Part shown: piece by piece, positions 54,937-63,698 of the stretch | How the letters are laid out: every line of letters starts with the position of its first letter | Position numbering within the stretch: position 1 is the stretch's first letter | NCBI RefSeq assembly: GCF_001665785.1 | Contig: NZ_LZSO01000049.1 | Coordinates: 124,001 to 188,000, forward strand | From: Mycolicibacterium peregrinum | GTDB taxonomy: Bacteria; Actinomycetota; Actinomycetes; Mycobacteriales; Mycobacteriaceae | Direction of reading: 5' to 3' | Length of the DNA: 64,000 nucleotides | Notes under the pieces: model-generated | What the model was told of the DNA's origin: nothing | Database searches by the model: none | The model's input: the letters and a program-made list of their open reading frames with translations, nothing else | Translations under genes and position numbers: made by a program

Positions 54937-55698
54937 ATGGTCACAGATCTACTCACCCACCGAGGAGGGCGCGGCGAGCCCATCGTGCTGGTACACGGCC
55001 TGATGGGCCGCGGCACCACCTGGTCGCGCCAATTGTCGTGGTTGACCGGGTTGGGTGAGGCCTACACCTACGACGCGCCATGGCACCGCGGGCGCGATGT
55101 GGTCGATCCCCATCCGATCTGCACCGAGCGTTTCGTCGAGGATCTCGGCGATGCCGTGGCGGGGCTGGGGCGGCCGGTGACGTTGGTGGGGCACTCCATG
55201 GGCGCGTTGCATTCGTGGTGTCTGGCCGCGGCCCGACCGGAACTGGTCACAGCAGTGGTGGTCGAGGACATGGCCCCCGATTTCCGGGGCCGTACCACCG
55301 GGCCGTGGGAGCCGTGGGTGCATGCCCTCCCGGTCGAGTTCGGCTCGGCGCAGGAGGTTTACGACGAGTTCGGACCCGTCGCGGGTCAGTACTTTCTTGA
55401 GGCCTTTGACCGGACGGCTACCGGTTGGCGGCTGCACGGGTACCCGCAGTGGTGGCTGGACATCGCCGCCCAGTGGGGAACACGGGACTACTGGCAGCAG
55501 TGGCGGGAGGTGAGGGTGCCGACGTTGCTGATGGAGGCGGAGAATTCGGTGGCGCCGCCGGGGCAGATGCGTCAGATGGCCGAAATTGGCCAGGACACAA
55601 GGTATCTGCATGTTCCCGGCGCAGGGCATCTGATCCACGACGATGCGCCCGAGGTGTACCGGGAGGCCGTGACCGGCTTCCTAACGACGCTCGCCTAG
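54937..55698 (+). CDS. Alpha/beta hydrolase, Rv3591c-like (253 aa)
   Basis: HGLMGRGTTW oxyanion motif, nucleophile serine in VGHSMGALHSW, and catalytic histidine in PGAGHLIHDDAPE. No signal peptide. Matches Rv3591c in position (next to mhuD) and length. Substrate unknown. The ATG at 54937 gives MVTDLLTHRGGRGEPIVL; the longer open frame to the left is antisense to mhuD. Its last 18 bases overlap the end of the small convergent gene. Confidence 0.87.
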   Translation: MVTDLLTHRGGRGEPIVLVHGLMGRGTTWSRQLSWLTGLGEAYTYDAPWHRGRDVVDPHPICTERFVEDLGDAVAGLGRPVTLVGHSMGALHSWCLAAARPELVTAVVVEDMAPDFRGRTTGPWEPWVHALPVEFGSAQEVYDEFGPVAGQYFLEAFDRTATGWRLHGYPQWWLDIAAQWGTRDYWQQWREVRVPTLLMEAENSVAPPGQMRQMAEIGQDTRYLHVPGAGHLIHDDAPEVYREAVTGFLTTLA

Positions 55699-55911
55699 GG
55701 CCCCGGCGCTCGGCCACGACGGCTGGTGCTCGAAGCGGCTGCGGATCGCATCGAGGTCGTGGCCCGCGCGGTAGGTCTCGTAGTCGGGCTGGTTGAGGTC
55801 GAACAGATCCAGGCGGAAACGCAGGACATTGCTGCGCCGTGCCGCCCAGCTCACCGCGGCGGCGACCGCGAAGGGTGAGATCAGGATGATCAGGGCGAGT
55901 GCAACAGTCAT
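55681..55911 (-). CDS. Small membrane protein (76 aa)
   Basis: ATG 55911 gives one N-terminal transmembrane helix (VALALIILISPFAVAAAVSWAA) followed by a polar tail with DLFDLNQPDYETYRAGHDLDAIRSRFE, whose composition and third-position GC are coding-like. I recognise no family, but small conserved single-helix proteins of this kind are common in mycobacteria. Convergent with the Rv3591c-like gene and divergent from the GlxA-type regulator 71 bases away. Confidence 0.68.
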   Translation of the reverse strand: MTVALALIILISPFAVAAAVSWAARRSNVLRFRLDLFDLNQPDYETYRAGHDLDAIRSRFEHQPSWPSAGALGERR

Positions 55912-55982
55912 GGCAGTAATTGTCGTGAGGAAGATATTCCGCCAACAGTGGCAGCGCTGACACCTTACGATAAAATGCTGCC

Positions 55983-56954
55983 ATGCTGAGAAGCGTCTCC
56001 ACACTGGTGCTCGACGGCCTGGCGGTATTCGAGTTCGGGGTCATCTGCGAGGTCTTCGGGATCGATCGGTCCGGCGACGGGGTGCCGAACTTCGACTTCA
56101 AGGTGTGCGGGCCCGAGGCGGGCAAGCCGCTACGGACATCCGTCGGCGCCACGTTGACGCCGGAATACGGCCTGGAGGCACTCCAAGGGGCCGACCTGGT
56201 CGCGATCCCCGCGATCGGAGGCGCGGATTACCTGCCCGAGGCACTGGAGGCCGTGCGTGCCGCCGCCGACGCGGGATCGATCATCCTGACCGTGTGCTCG
56301 GGTGCGTTCCTGGCCGGCGCCGCGGGCCTGCTGGACGGCAGGCCGTGCACCACGCACTGGATGCACGCCGACGAGCTGGCGCGCAGATATCCGACCGCGC
56401 GTGTGGATCGCAACGTGCTGTTCGTCGACGACGGCAACCTGATCACTAGCGCGGGCACCGCGGCGGGTATCGATGCCTGCCTGCACCTTGTTCGCCGCGA
56501 GCTCGGTAGTGAGGTGACCAACAGGATCGCCCGGCGCATGGTCGTCCCACCGCAGCGCGATGGCGGGCAGCGTCAGTTCATCGATCAGCCGATTCCGGTT
56601 CGGTGTTCGGAAAGCTTTGCACCGCACCTGGATTGGATCATGGGCAATCTGGACAAGCCCCATACCGTGACGACGTTGGCCAGACGGTCGGCGATGTCCA
56701 CCCGCACCTTCGCCCGCCGGTTCGTCGAGGAGACCGGCACCACGCCGATGCAGTGGATCACCGACCAGCGGGTGCTGTACGCGCGCCGGCTGCTCGAGGA
56801 ATCCGATCTGGATATCGACAGGATCGCCGGGCAGGCCGGGTTCGGCACCGCGACGTTGCTGCGCCATCACTTCCGTCGGGTGATCGGAGTGACACCGTCC
56901 GACTACCGGCGCCAATTCTCCTGCAGTACAAGCGAAGACGCCGTCACGGCGTGA
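55983..56954 (+). CDS. GlxA-family AraC-type regulator with DJ-1/PfpI domain (323 aa)
   Basis: Residues ~1-190 form a DJ-1/PfpI-like class I amidotransferase fold with the nucleophile-elbow cysteine in ILTVCSGAFLAG. The C-terminus (~215-315) has two AraC helix-turn-helix motifs (TVTTLARRSAMSTRTFARRF and IDRIAGQAGFGTATLLRHHF). In this family the N-terminal domain senses small nitrogenous metabolites. Transcriptional activator or repressor of an unknown local target. ATG 55983. Confidence 0.88.
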   Translation: MLRSVSTLVLDGLAVFEFGVICEVFGIDRSGDGVPNFDFKVCGPEAGKPLRTSVGATLTPEYGLEALQGADLVAIPAIGGADYLPEALEAVRAAADAGSIILTVCSGAFLAGAAGLLDGRPCTTHWMHADELARRYPTARVDRNVLFVDDGNLITSAGTAAGIDACLHLVRRELGSEVTNRIARRMVVPPQRDGGQRQFIDQPIPVRCSESFAPHLDWIMGNLDKPHTVTTLARRSAMSTRTFARRFVEETGTTPMQWITDQRVLYARRLLEESDLDIDRIAGQAGFGTATLLRHHFRRVIGVTPSDYRRQFSCSTSEDAVTA

Positions 56955-56958
56955 GATG

Positions 56959-57264
56959 TCAGCCGTCGGGCTGGCACGACACGTTGACGTAGACCGTCGT
57001 GTGCTGGGACGGGTCGATGCGGTACCCGTTGTCGTCGATGTTGGAGTCGGCCAGTCCGTGTACCCCGGTGACCCGGCAGTTCGACAGGCCCGTGTTGGCG
57101 TTGGAGTTCACCTGTACGTGATAGCCCCGGCTCTGCAGGTCGCGCACGGTGTCGGAAGCCGAGCCCGTGCCGGACGGTGCTGCGGTGGCCGGTGCCGCCA
57201 GGCCGAGGCCCAGGCCCAGGCCCACCGCCGTACACGCAAACGTCGCTGAGATTTTGCTTGACAT
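56959..57264 (-). CDS. Small secreted protein (101 aa)
   Basis: A Sec signal peptide (VGLGLGLGLAAPATAA, cleavage after ATAA) leads to a ~75-residue mature protein with two cysteines that could form one disulfide, and a segment DTVRDLQSRGYHVQVN resembling a PASTA-like half-domain. Typical of the numerous small exported proteins of mycobacteria; no function assigned. It ends 4 bases after the convergent GlxA-type gene. Confidence 0.75.
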   Translation of the reverse strand: MSSKISATFACTAVGLGLGLGLAAPATAAPSGTGSASDTVRDLQSRGYHVQVNSNANTGLSNCRVTGVHGLADSNIDDNGYRIDPSQHTTVYVNVSCQPDG

Positions 57265-57325
57265 AGATCCGTTCTATGTGAAGCGAAGCCCCAATGGTGT
57301 GCTGCGGCAGGTATTCATGCCGACC

Positions 57326-58198
57326 TCATGTATTTCCACCTTCGCCGGCGAGAGCGAAAAGTCCGTCGTCGGTCTGCTCCACCAGACCGTCCACCAGCAA
57401 TGAGTCCAGCGCGCGGTCTCGTTGGGCGGTGTCGGTGAGCCAGGCCACGTCGAGTTGAGCCCGGGTGACCGGAGAACTGCTGGCGCGCAAGACATCCAGC
57501 AGCTTGCCGCGCACCTGGCGGTCGGTTCCGGCGTAACGCTGCACGCGCTTGGCGACCGTCCCTGCCGGGTAACCCGCAGCGCGCCAACGACATCGGCTCA
57601 ACGGACAGCCGCCGCACTGCGGCGCGCGTGCGGTGCACACCACCGCGCCCAATTCCATCAGGGCGGCCGAGAAGACCGGAGCTGTCTCGTCGGGCGGCAG
57701 CAGTGCGGCCACGTCGTCCAGGTCGCGGGCTCGAGCGGGTGCGTCCGCCTGACCGTGCAGCACCCGGGTGACCACCCGGCGCACATTGGTGTCGACCACC
57801 GGGACGCCGGCCGAATACGCGAAGCAGGCGACGGCACGGGCCGTATAGGCGCCGACGCCGGGCAGGGTCAGCAGCGTCTCGACGTCGCTGGGCACCTCGT
57901 CGTCGTATTCGCCCGCGATCACCACCGCACACTCGTGCAGACGTTTGGCCCGCCGCGGATAACCCAGCTTGCCCCAGGCACGCAGCACCTCGGCCGACCC
58001 GGCGGCTGCGGTGGCCGACGGCGTGGGCCACCGTTGGATCCAGGCCAGCCAGATGGGCTCGACGCGCGATACCGGCGTCTGCTGCAGCATGAATTCACTG
58101 ACCAAGATCTGCCAGGCGGTGACACCCGACCGGCGCCAGGGGAGGTCACGCTGGGCGGATTCATACCAACCTACTAATTCGCCCGGGTCGATGCTCAT
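57326..58198 (-). CDS. mutY: A/G-specific adenine glycosylase
   Basis: 290 residues. Helix-hairpin-helix LPGVGAYTARAVACFAY, catalytic aspartate in VPVVDTNVRRV, MLQQTPV, and the iron-sulfur cysteines C-x6-C-x2-C-x4-C in CTARAPQCGGCPLSRC. Removes A mispaired with 8-oxo-G. ATG 58198. Divergent from canB with only 25 bases between starts, as with Rv3589 and Rv3588c. Confidence 0.94.
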   Translation of the reverse strand: MSIDPGELVGWYESAQRDLPWRRSGVTAWQILVSEFMLQQTPVSRVEPIWLAWIQRWPTPSATAAAGSAEVLRAWGKLGYPRRAKRLHECAVVIAGEYDDEVPSDVETLLTLPGVGAYTARAVACFAYSAGVPVVDTNVRRVVTRVLHGQADAPARARDLDDVAALLPPDETAPVFSAALMELGAVVCTARAPQCGGCPLSRCRWRAAGYPAGTVAKRVQRYAGTDRQVRGKLLDVLRASSSPVTRAQLDVAWLTDTAQRDRALDSLLVDGLVEQTDDGLFALAGEGGNT

Positions 58199-58223
58199 CG
58201 GCCGCTCATGCAGAATGACTGAT

Positions 58224-58844
58224 ATGCCCAACTCGAACCCCGTGTCCGCATGGAAAGCACTCAAGGACGGTAACGCCCGCTTCGTCGCAGGCGAACCGCA
58301 GCATCCCAGCCAGGACATCGCGCGCCGCGCCAAGCTTGCGCATGGGCAGAAGCCGACCGCCGTGGTGTTCGGCTGCGGTGACAGCCGCGTCGCCGCTGAG
58401 CTGCTGTTCGACCAGGGCCTGGGCGACATGTTCGTCGTGCGTACCGCGGGCCACGTGCTGGACAACGCGGTGCTGGGTTCGATCGAATACGCGGTGTCGA
58501 TCCTGAACGTGCCGCTGATCGTCGTACTGGGCCACGACAGCTGCGGCGCGGTGCAGGCTGCCATCAACGCCCTCGACGAGGGGCAGGTTCCCGGCGGTTA
58601 CGTGCGCGACATCGTCGAGCGCGTGACCCCGTCGATCCTGATGGGCCGCCATTCCGGTCTGACCCGCGTCGACGAGTTCGAGGCCTTCCACGTCAAGGAG
58701 ACGGTCAACCAGCTGCAGATGCGGTCGGCCGCGATCTCCAACGGTCTCGCCGCGGGCACCCAGGCCATCGTCGGCGCCACGTACCACCTTTCCGACGGAC
58801 ACGTGGAACTGCGCAGCCATCTGGGCAACATCGGCGAAGCCTGA
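58224..58844 (+). CDS. canB: Beta-class carbonic anhydrase CanB
   Basis: 206 residues. Zinc ligands Cys51, His104 and Cys107 with the Asp53-Arg55 dyad (FGCGDSR and GHDSCGA), at the same positions as in M. tuberculosis Rv3588c. Interconverts CO2 and bicarbonate. I chose ATG 58224, where similarity begins; an in-frame ATG at 58215 adds three residues. An 8-bp hairpin follows the stop. Confidence 0.95.
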   Translation: MPNSNPVSAWKALKDGNARFVAGEPQHPSQDIARRAKLAHGQKPTAVVFGCGDSRVAAELLFDQGLGDMFVVRTAGHVLDNAVLGSIEYAVSILNVPLIVVLGHDSCGAVQAAINALDEGQVPGGYVRDIVERVTPSILMGRHSGLTRVDEFEAFHVKETVNQLQMRSAAISNGLAAGTQAIVGATYHLSDGHVELRSHLGNIGEA

Positions 58845-58854
58845 GAATTTCGCT

Positions 58855-58878
58855 GGCGCCCCGACACGCCGGGGCGCC
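58855..58878 (+). terminator. GC-rich hairpin after canB
   Basis: GGCGCCCC (58855-58862) and GGGGCGCC (58871-58878) form a perfect 8-bp stem with an 8-base loop, 10 bases after the canB stop. No T-run, so an I-shaped terminator of the kind proposed for mycobacteria. Confidence 0.6.
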
Positions 58879-58908
58879 TCGGGCAACTGGGTATGACCTG
58901 GGCTTACC

Positions 58909-59688
58909 GTGAAAGCCGTGTTGGATCTCGAACCTCATGGGCCGCTGCCCTCGCAGATTTACTGGCGGCGCCGGGCGCTGGCCATCGGAATCGCGGTAGT
59001 CGTCGTGGGGATCATCGCCGCGATCGTCGCGGTGATCGTGACCAGCAGCTCCGGAGCCGAGAGCAAGTCAGCCGACGAACCCACTGCAGCCGCTGCTCCG
59101 CCCACGCCGCTGCCGGGCGAGAATCCCGAGGTCAAGACCCCGGTGGTGCCGCCGGCTCAGCATGCGCCGCCGCCGACCGTCACGCCGACGGCCGCCGTCA
59201 CGCCACCGCCCTTGCTCAAGGAGGGTGACGACTGCCCGGATTCCACACTGGCGGTCAAGGGCATCACGAGTCAGCCCCAGTACGTCGTGGGCGAGCAGCC
59301 GAAGTTCACCATGGTCGTCACCAACATCGGCCTGGTGGCCTGCAAGCGTGACGTGGGTGCCGCGGTGCTGGCCGCCTACGTGTACGCGCTGGACAACAAC
59401 CGGCTCTGGTCGAACCTGGACTGCGCTCCGTCCAACGAGACGCTGGTGAAGACGTTCAACCCGGGGGAGCAGGTGACCACCGAGGTCACCTGGACGGGCA
59501 TGGGATCGGCGCCGCAGTGCCCGATGCCGCGTCAGCCGATCGGACCGGGCACCTACAACCTGATGGTGCAGCTGGGCAATCTCAGATCGGCTCCGGTGCC
59601 GTTCATCCTGGCCCAGCCCAATCCGCAGCAGCCCGGGCCGCCCGCCGAGGGCGCACCGCCGGCTGAGCCGGCCGCACCGGGTAACTGA
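58909..59688 (+). CDS. Membrane-anchored exported protein, Rv3587c-like (259 aa)
   Basis: Cytoplasmic N-terminus, one transmembrane helix (LAIGIAVVVVGIIAAIVAVIV), a Pro/Ala-rich linker (~45-105), then a beta-rich extracellular domain with four cysteines (GDDCPDS, ACKRD, LDCAPS, PQCPM) likely forming two disulfides, and a Pro-rich tail. Matches Rv3587c between canB and disA. GTG 58909 is used; a GTG at 58918 is possible. Function unknown; probably an envelope protein. Confidence 0.82.
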   Translation: MKAVLDLEPHGPLPSQIYWRRRALAIGIAVVVVGIIAAIVAVIVTSSSGAESKSADEPTAAAAPPTPLPGENPEVKTPVVPPAQHAPPPTVTPTAAVTPPPLLKEGDDCPDSTLAVKGITSQPQYVVGEQPKFTMVVTNIGLVACKRDVGAAVLAAYVYALDNNRLWSNLDCAPSNETLVKTFNPGEQVTTEVTWTGMGSAPQCPMPRQPIGPGTYNLMVQLGNLRSAPVPFILAQPNPQQPGPPAEGAPPAEPAAPGN

Positions 59689-59689
59689 C

Positions 59690-60808
59690 TCAGGCCAGCC
59701 GGTCGGCGATGGTCGACTCGGCCAGCAGCGACAGACCCTCGCGGATGTGCCGCGCCCACATCGACCCGATGCCGTCCACCGACTGAAGGTCGTCGGCGCT
59801 CGCGGCCAGCAGTCCTTGCAGTGAGCCGAACGAGCGGACCAGCAGATCGACGTGGGCGAACTGCAGTCGCGGAATGCCGGCCATCGCGCGGTAGCCACGT
59901 GAGCTCATCGCCGAGTCCTGCGCCTCCGAGGTCGACGGGTACCCGAAAACCCTTGCCAGCGTGGTGAAGTCGAGCAGCTCGCTGTCGGTCAGCGCGTCCA
60001 GCTCGTCGAGGGTCGCGCCCACTTGCGCGGCCGTCGGCGGGTCCGGCAGAGCGTGGTAGTCCCGCACGATCAGCTCGCGGGCGGCCTCGTTGTCGCCGAC
60101 GAGTTCGTCGAGCTGCAGTTTGAGCTGGCGCCCATCGGTGCCGAGTTCGACGACATCGGCGTCGATCTCCAGGCTGATCCGGCGCACCATCTCCAGCCGC
60201 TGCACCACGGTCATGACGTCACGCAGCGTCACGAAGTCCTCGATCTCGGCGGTGGACAGCTGCTTGCTGACCTCGTCGAGCCGACCCTTGTAGCGCTCCA
60301 GCGTGTTGATGGTCTGGTTGGCCCGCGACAGGATCGTCGCCGAATCGGGCACCACATGGCGCTCGCCGGCGACATACACCGTCACGATGCTCATCGAATG
60401 GCTCACCGAGATCACCGGATAACCGGTCTGGATCGCGGTGCGCTCGGCCGAGCGGTGCCGGGTACCGGATTCGTCGGTGGGGATCGACGGGTCCGGCACC
60501 AACTGCACGTTGGCCCGCACGATGCGGCCCCCGTCGCTGGACAGCACCACCGCGCCGTCCATCTTGGACAGCTCACGTAGGCGGGTGGGCGCGTAGCGCA
60601 CATCCAGGGCGAACCCGCCGTCGCAGATCGCCTCCACGCTGTCGTCGTAGCCGAGCACGATCAGAGCGCCCGTCTTGCCGCGCAGGATGCGTTCCAGCCC
60701 GTCACGCAGCGGCGTTCCGGGCGCCAGCCGGCCGAGGGTTTCCCGTAGCGTCGGTCGCGCCAGATGCACGACGGTGCGGCTGGTGCGAGCACCGGAGTTC
60801 ACGGCCAT
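59690..60808 (-). CDS. disA: Diadenylate cyclase DisA
   Basis: 372 residues. The DAC domain carries DGA (SKMDGAVVLSS) and RHR (GTRHRSAER) catalytic motifs; a helical linker and a C-terminal helix-hairpin-helix DNA-binding domain (DDLQSVDGIGSMWARHI) follow. Makes cyclic di-AMP from two ATP and scans DNA for branched structures. The ATG at 60808 has AGGAG five bases upstream; a TTG at 60811 is rejected. Next to radA, whose product restrains DisA in other bacteria and in M. smegmatis. Confidence 0.97.
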   Translation of the reverse strand: MAVNSGARTSRTVVHLARPTLRETLGRLAPGTPLRDGLERILRGKTGALIVLGYDDSVEAICDGGFALDVRYAPTRLRELSKMDGAVVLSSDGGRIVRANVQLVPDPSIPTDESGTRHRSAERTAIQTGYPVISVSHSMSIVTVYVAGERHVVPDSATILSRANQTINTLERYKGRLDEVSKQLSTAEIEDFVTLRDVMTVVQRLEMVRRISLEIDADVVELGTDGRQLKLQLDELVGDNEAARELIVRDYHALPDPPTAAQVGATLDELDALTDSELLDFTTLARVFGYPSTSEAQDSAMSSRGYRAMAGIPRLQFAHVDLLVRSFGSLQGLLAASADDLQSVDGIGSMWARHIREGLSLLAESTIADRLA

Positions 60809-60829
60809 CAATTCTCCTAGGGTCGGCCG

Positions 60830-62236
60830 CTATTGTCCGCGATGTTCCTGATTGCTGGCAATTGCGATCTCCCTGAGCGCCCGCAAGGCGGCCCCGATGT
60901 GGTCCACGGTGATTACGCGCAGTCCAGCGGGTGCGCTGGTGACTCCTGGCGGGACCACGGCAATCGTGAAACCCAGCCGGGCGGCCTCGGCCAGCCTGCG
61001 GTCCATGCCGGTGACCCGGCGCAGATCGCCGACGAGTCCGACCTCGCCGATCACCACCGCATTCATCGGCAGCGCGATGTCGAGGTAGGCCGAGGTGATG
61101 GCCAATGCGACGGCCAGGTCCGAGGACGGATCCGTCAGCCGCATGCCGCCGACGGTGGACACGTACAGGTCGTGGCCGCCGATCGGCAACGCGCAGCGGG
61201 TCTGGAGCACCGCGCTAATCATCGCGGCGCGGGCGGAGTCGATACCGCTGACCGCGCGCCGCGGCGGGCCCACCGGTTGTACGGCCAGCGCCTGCACCTC
61301 ACCGATCATCGGGCGCTTGCCGTCCAGGGTGACGGTGACAGCGGTGCCGGGAACGGCTGCCGGGCGTTGGTCGAGGAACAGCCCGGACGGATCGCTGACG
61401 CACTCGATTCCGTTGTCGTGCATCTGAAAACAGCCGACCTCGTCGGCGGCGCCGAACCGGTTCTTGACCCCGCGAACCATGCGCAGGCTCGACGTGTGAT
61501 CACCCTCGAAATGCAGCACCACGTCGACCAGATGCTCAAGGGAACGCGGGCCTGCGATGGCGCCGTCCTTGGTCACGTGCCCGACCAGGATCATGGCCAC
61601 CGCTGGGTCTCCGACCGCGGTTTTGGCGTAGCCGGTCAGCGCTGTGGTCACCGCTCGCACCTGGGTCACCCCACCGGTCACGCCGTCGGCTTCGGTGGTG
61701 GACATGGTCTGCACCGAATCGACGATCACCAGGCTGGGTTTGACCTCTTCGATGTGGCCGAGGGCGATCTGGAGGTCGGATTCGCCTGCCAGATAGACGT
61801 TGTCGTGTGTGCAGCCGGTGCGTTCGGCGCGTAGTCGGATCTGGCCCGCGGATTCCTCGCCCGACAGGTAGAGGGCGCGGCGGCCGGTGTGGGCCCAGCG
61901 GTTGGCGACCTCGAGGAGAAGGGTGGACTTGCCGACACCGGGTTCCCCGGCCAGCAACGTGACCGAACCGGCCACCAGGCCGCCGCCTAGAACCCGATCC
62001 AGCTCGGTGACACCGGTCGCGTAATGCCGGGTGATACCGGGGTCGATCGACGTGATCGGAACCGCGGGCGACGTCGGGGCCACCGAGCGGCGGACGGAGC
62101 TGCCCACCGACGCGAGTGTCGCTACTTCGTCGACCGTTCCCCAGGTGCCGCAATTGGCGCAGCGCCCCACCCATTTGGGGGTGGCGTGCTGACATTCCGA
62201 GCAGCGGTATTGCGAACGTATTTTCGAAGCGGCCAC
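60830..62236 (-). CDS. radA: DNA repair protein RadA
   Basis: 468 residues: N-terminal zinc finger (CSECQHATPKWVGRCANC), RecA-like ATPase with GEPGVGKST and LVIVDSVQT, the RadA-specific KNRFG motif, and a C-terminal Lon-protease-like domain (GEVGLVGDLRRVTGMDRR). Promotes branch migration in recombination and binds DisA. GTG start at 62236. disA begins 22 bases after its stop, so the two form an operon. Confidence 0.97.
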   Translation of the reverse strand: MAASKIRSQYRCSECQHATPKWVGRCANCGTWGTVDEVATLASVGSSVRRSVAPTSPAVPITSIDPGITRHYATGVTELDRVLGGGLVAGSVTLLAGEPGVGKSTLLLEVANRWAHTGRRALYLSGEESAGQIRLRAERTGCTHDNVYLAGESDLQIALGHIEEVKPSLVIVDSVQTMSTTEADGVTGGVTQVRAVTTALTGYAKTAVGDPAVAMILVGHVTKDGAIAGPRSLEHLVDVVLHFEGDHTSSLRMVRGVKNRFGAADEVGCFQMHDNGIECVSDPSGLFLDQRPAAVPGTAVTVTLDGKRPMIGEVQALAVQPVGPPRRAVSGIDSARAAMISAVLQTRCALPIGGHDLYVSTVGGMRLTDPSSDLAVALAITSAYLDIALPMNAVVIGEVGLVGDLRRVTGMDRRLAEAARLGFTIAVVPPGVTSAPAGLRVITVDHIGAALRALREIAIASNQEHRGQ

Positions 62237-62318
62237 GCCGTGACAGTAACGGCAACCCCCGACATCAGCGGTTAGGCACGCGCCGGTCGGGGGCCCCGCG
62301 GGTCAGCGGTGTGGCAGG

Positions 62319-62909
62319 TCAGTGATGCCCGCCGGCTTCGGCGCCGCCGGCGGCAGCCTCGCTCGGCTCTTCGCCGGCCGTGTTGCGCCGCGGTGCCTCG
62401 CCCGCCGAGATCGGCACGGCGACAGTGGTCTCGCCGTTCTCGAACTTGAAGGTGAAGTCGTAGAGCAGACCGTTGGTGACCGGCTTGGTCAGCGTGACCT
62501 TGGCGGTGACGGCGTCGGCGGCCTCGGTCTTCTCCAGCGGCTTGGTCTGGCCGTCGGGCTCGCCCACCACCAGGACGCCGCCTGCCGGGATGGTCTGATC
62601 CCCGGTCAGTGCCACGTCGCCCACGGGGGACTTGATCGAGACCAGCTTGTCGGCCTGCTCGGTGGATCCGTTGGCTGCGACGAACAGCAACTCGGCCTCC
62701 GAGCCTGCCTCGACGTAGTCCTTCTGCTGCGGCGCGCGCAGGTGCACGTTGCGCAGCGCGATGGCGCCGGACTGTGCGTTGACGCCGTTGACGGCGGGCT
62801 CCTGGGTGGCCGTCTGGGAGACCTGGCCGGCGCTGCACCCGGTGAGAACGGCTGCGGTCAGGCCACATGCGGCCAGACCGGCCGAGGCACGCATTGCGAA
62901 GCGGTTCAC
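62319..62909 (-). CDS. lpqE: Lipoprotein LpqE
   Basis: Signal peptide with lipobox (LTGCS), then a beta-sandwich domain (LRNVHLRAPQQKDYVEAGSEAELLFV, SPVGDVALTG, VVGEPDGQ) and an Ala/Gly-rich tail ending in His-His. Matches Rv3584 LpqE in length and in lying between radA and carD. Related in fold to copper-binding PCuAC proteins but without their conserved Met/His metal site. GTG 62909. Function unknown. Confidence 0.9.
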   Translation of the reverse strand: MNRFAMRASAGLAACGLTAAVLTGCSAGQVSQTATQEPAVNGVNAQSGAIALRNVHLRAPQQKDYVEAGSEAELLFVAANGSTEQADKLVSIKSPVGDVALTGDQTIPAGGVLVVGEPDGQTKPLEKTEAADAVTAKVTLTKPVTNGLLYDFTFKFENGETTVAVPISAGEAPRRNTAGEEPSEAAAGGAEAGGHH

Positions 62910-63171
62910 TCAAGCCTCCTGAGCTGGGTCGGCGTACTTCGACTATGCACAGTAGTAGGTGGCGTCGGCGGGCGGAATGCGAGGGCTTGGCAGACGCCTC
63001 GGAAGGGGGTCCGGCCACGGCCGTCCCGGGCGCGCAACACCTTTGCGGGGGCAGCCGTTTCGGCCCCCCGGCAGGCCAGGTGGTTGCACGCTTTCGTCAC
63101 CATGTCAACCCCTGTTCTTCACCTGCATGGCCCCTGACCTGCATAGTTGGTGCGCGTGTGATCTGGGCCCG

Positions 63172-63180
63172 TGTTAGGAT
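63172..63180 (+). promoter_or_regulatory. Extended -10 promoter of carD
   Basis: TGT directly followed by TAGGAT (63175-63180) fits the mycobacterial extended -10 (TGN-TANNNT) 26 bases before the carD ATG. No good -35 is seen at the normal spacing, which is usual for extended -10 promoters. The remaining 62910-63171 between the divergent lpqE and carD shows no other feature I can support. Confidence 0.55.
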
Positions 63181-63206
63181 GGACTAGCGAAAGGGGCTCG
63201 AATCAG

Positions 63207-63695
63207 ATGATTTTTAAGGTCGGAGACACCGTCGTCTATCCACACCACGGTGCTGCGTTGATCGAGGCGATCGAAACCCGGACTATCAAAGGCGAGCAGA
63301 AGGAATATCTCGTCCTGAAGGTTTCCCAAGGGGATCTGACCGTTCGAGTACCCGCAGACAACGCTGAGTATGTCGGTGTCCGCGACGTCGTGGGCCAGGA
63401 AGGTCTCGACAAGGTTTTCCAGGTGTTGCGGGCTCCGCACACCGAAGAGCCGACCAACTGGTCGCGCCGCTACAAGGCCAATCTCGAGAAGCTGGCCTCC
63501 GGTGACGTGAACAAGGTTGCCGAGGTTGTCCGGGATCTGTGGCGTCGCGATCAGGAACGCGGTCTGTCCGCGGGTGAGAAGCGAATGCTGGCCAAGGCCC
63601 GGCAGATTCTGGTCGGTGAGCTTGCGCTGGCCGAGAACACCGATGACGCCAAGGCGGAGACCATCCTCGACGAGGTTCTGGCCGCCGCGTCCTGA
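63207..63695 (+). CDS. carD: RNA polymerase-binding transcription factor CarD
   Basis: 162 residues, essentially the full mycobacterial CarD. The N-terminal Tudor-like RNA-polymerase-interaction domain (FKVGDTVVYPHHGAALIEAIE) and the C-terminal helical DNA-binding domain with the conserved Trp that wedges into the promoter upstream edge (EEPTNWSRRYKANLEKL) are intact. It stabilises the open complex, especially at rRNA promoters, and is essential. ATG 63207; ispD starts 3 bases after its stop. Confidence 0.97.
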   Translation: MIFKVGDTVVYPHHGAALIEAIETRTIKGEQKEYLVLKVSQGDLTVRVPADNAEYVGVRDVVGQEGLDKVFQVLRAPHTEEPTNWSRRYKANLEKLASGDVNKVAEVVRDLWRRDQERGLSAGEKRMLAKARQILVGELALAENTDDAKAETILDEVLAAAS

Positions 63696-63698
63696 CGC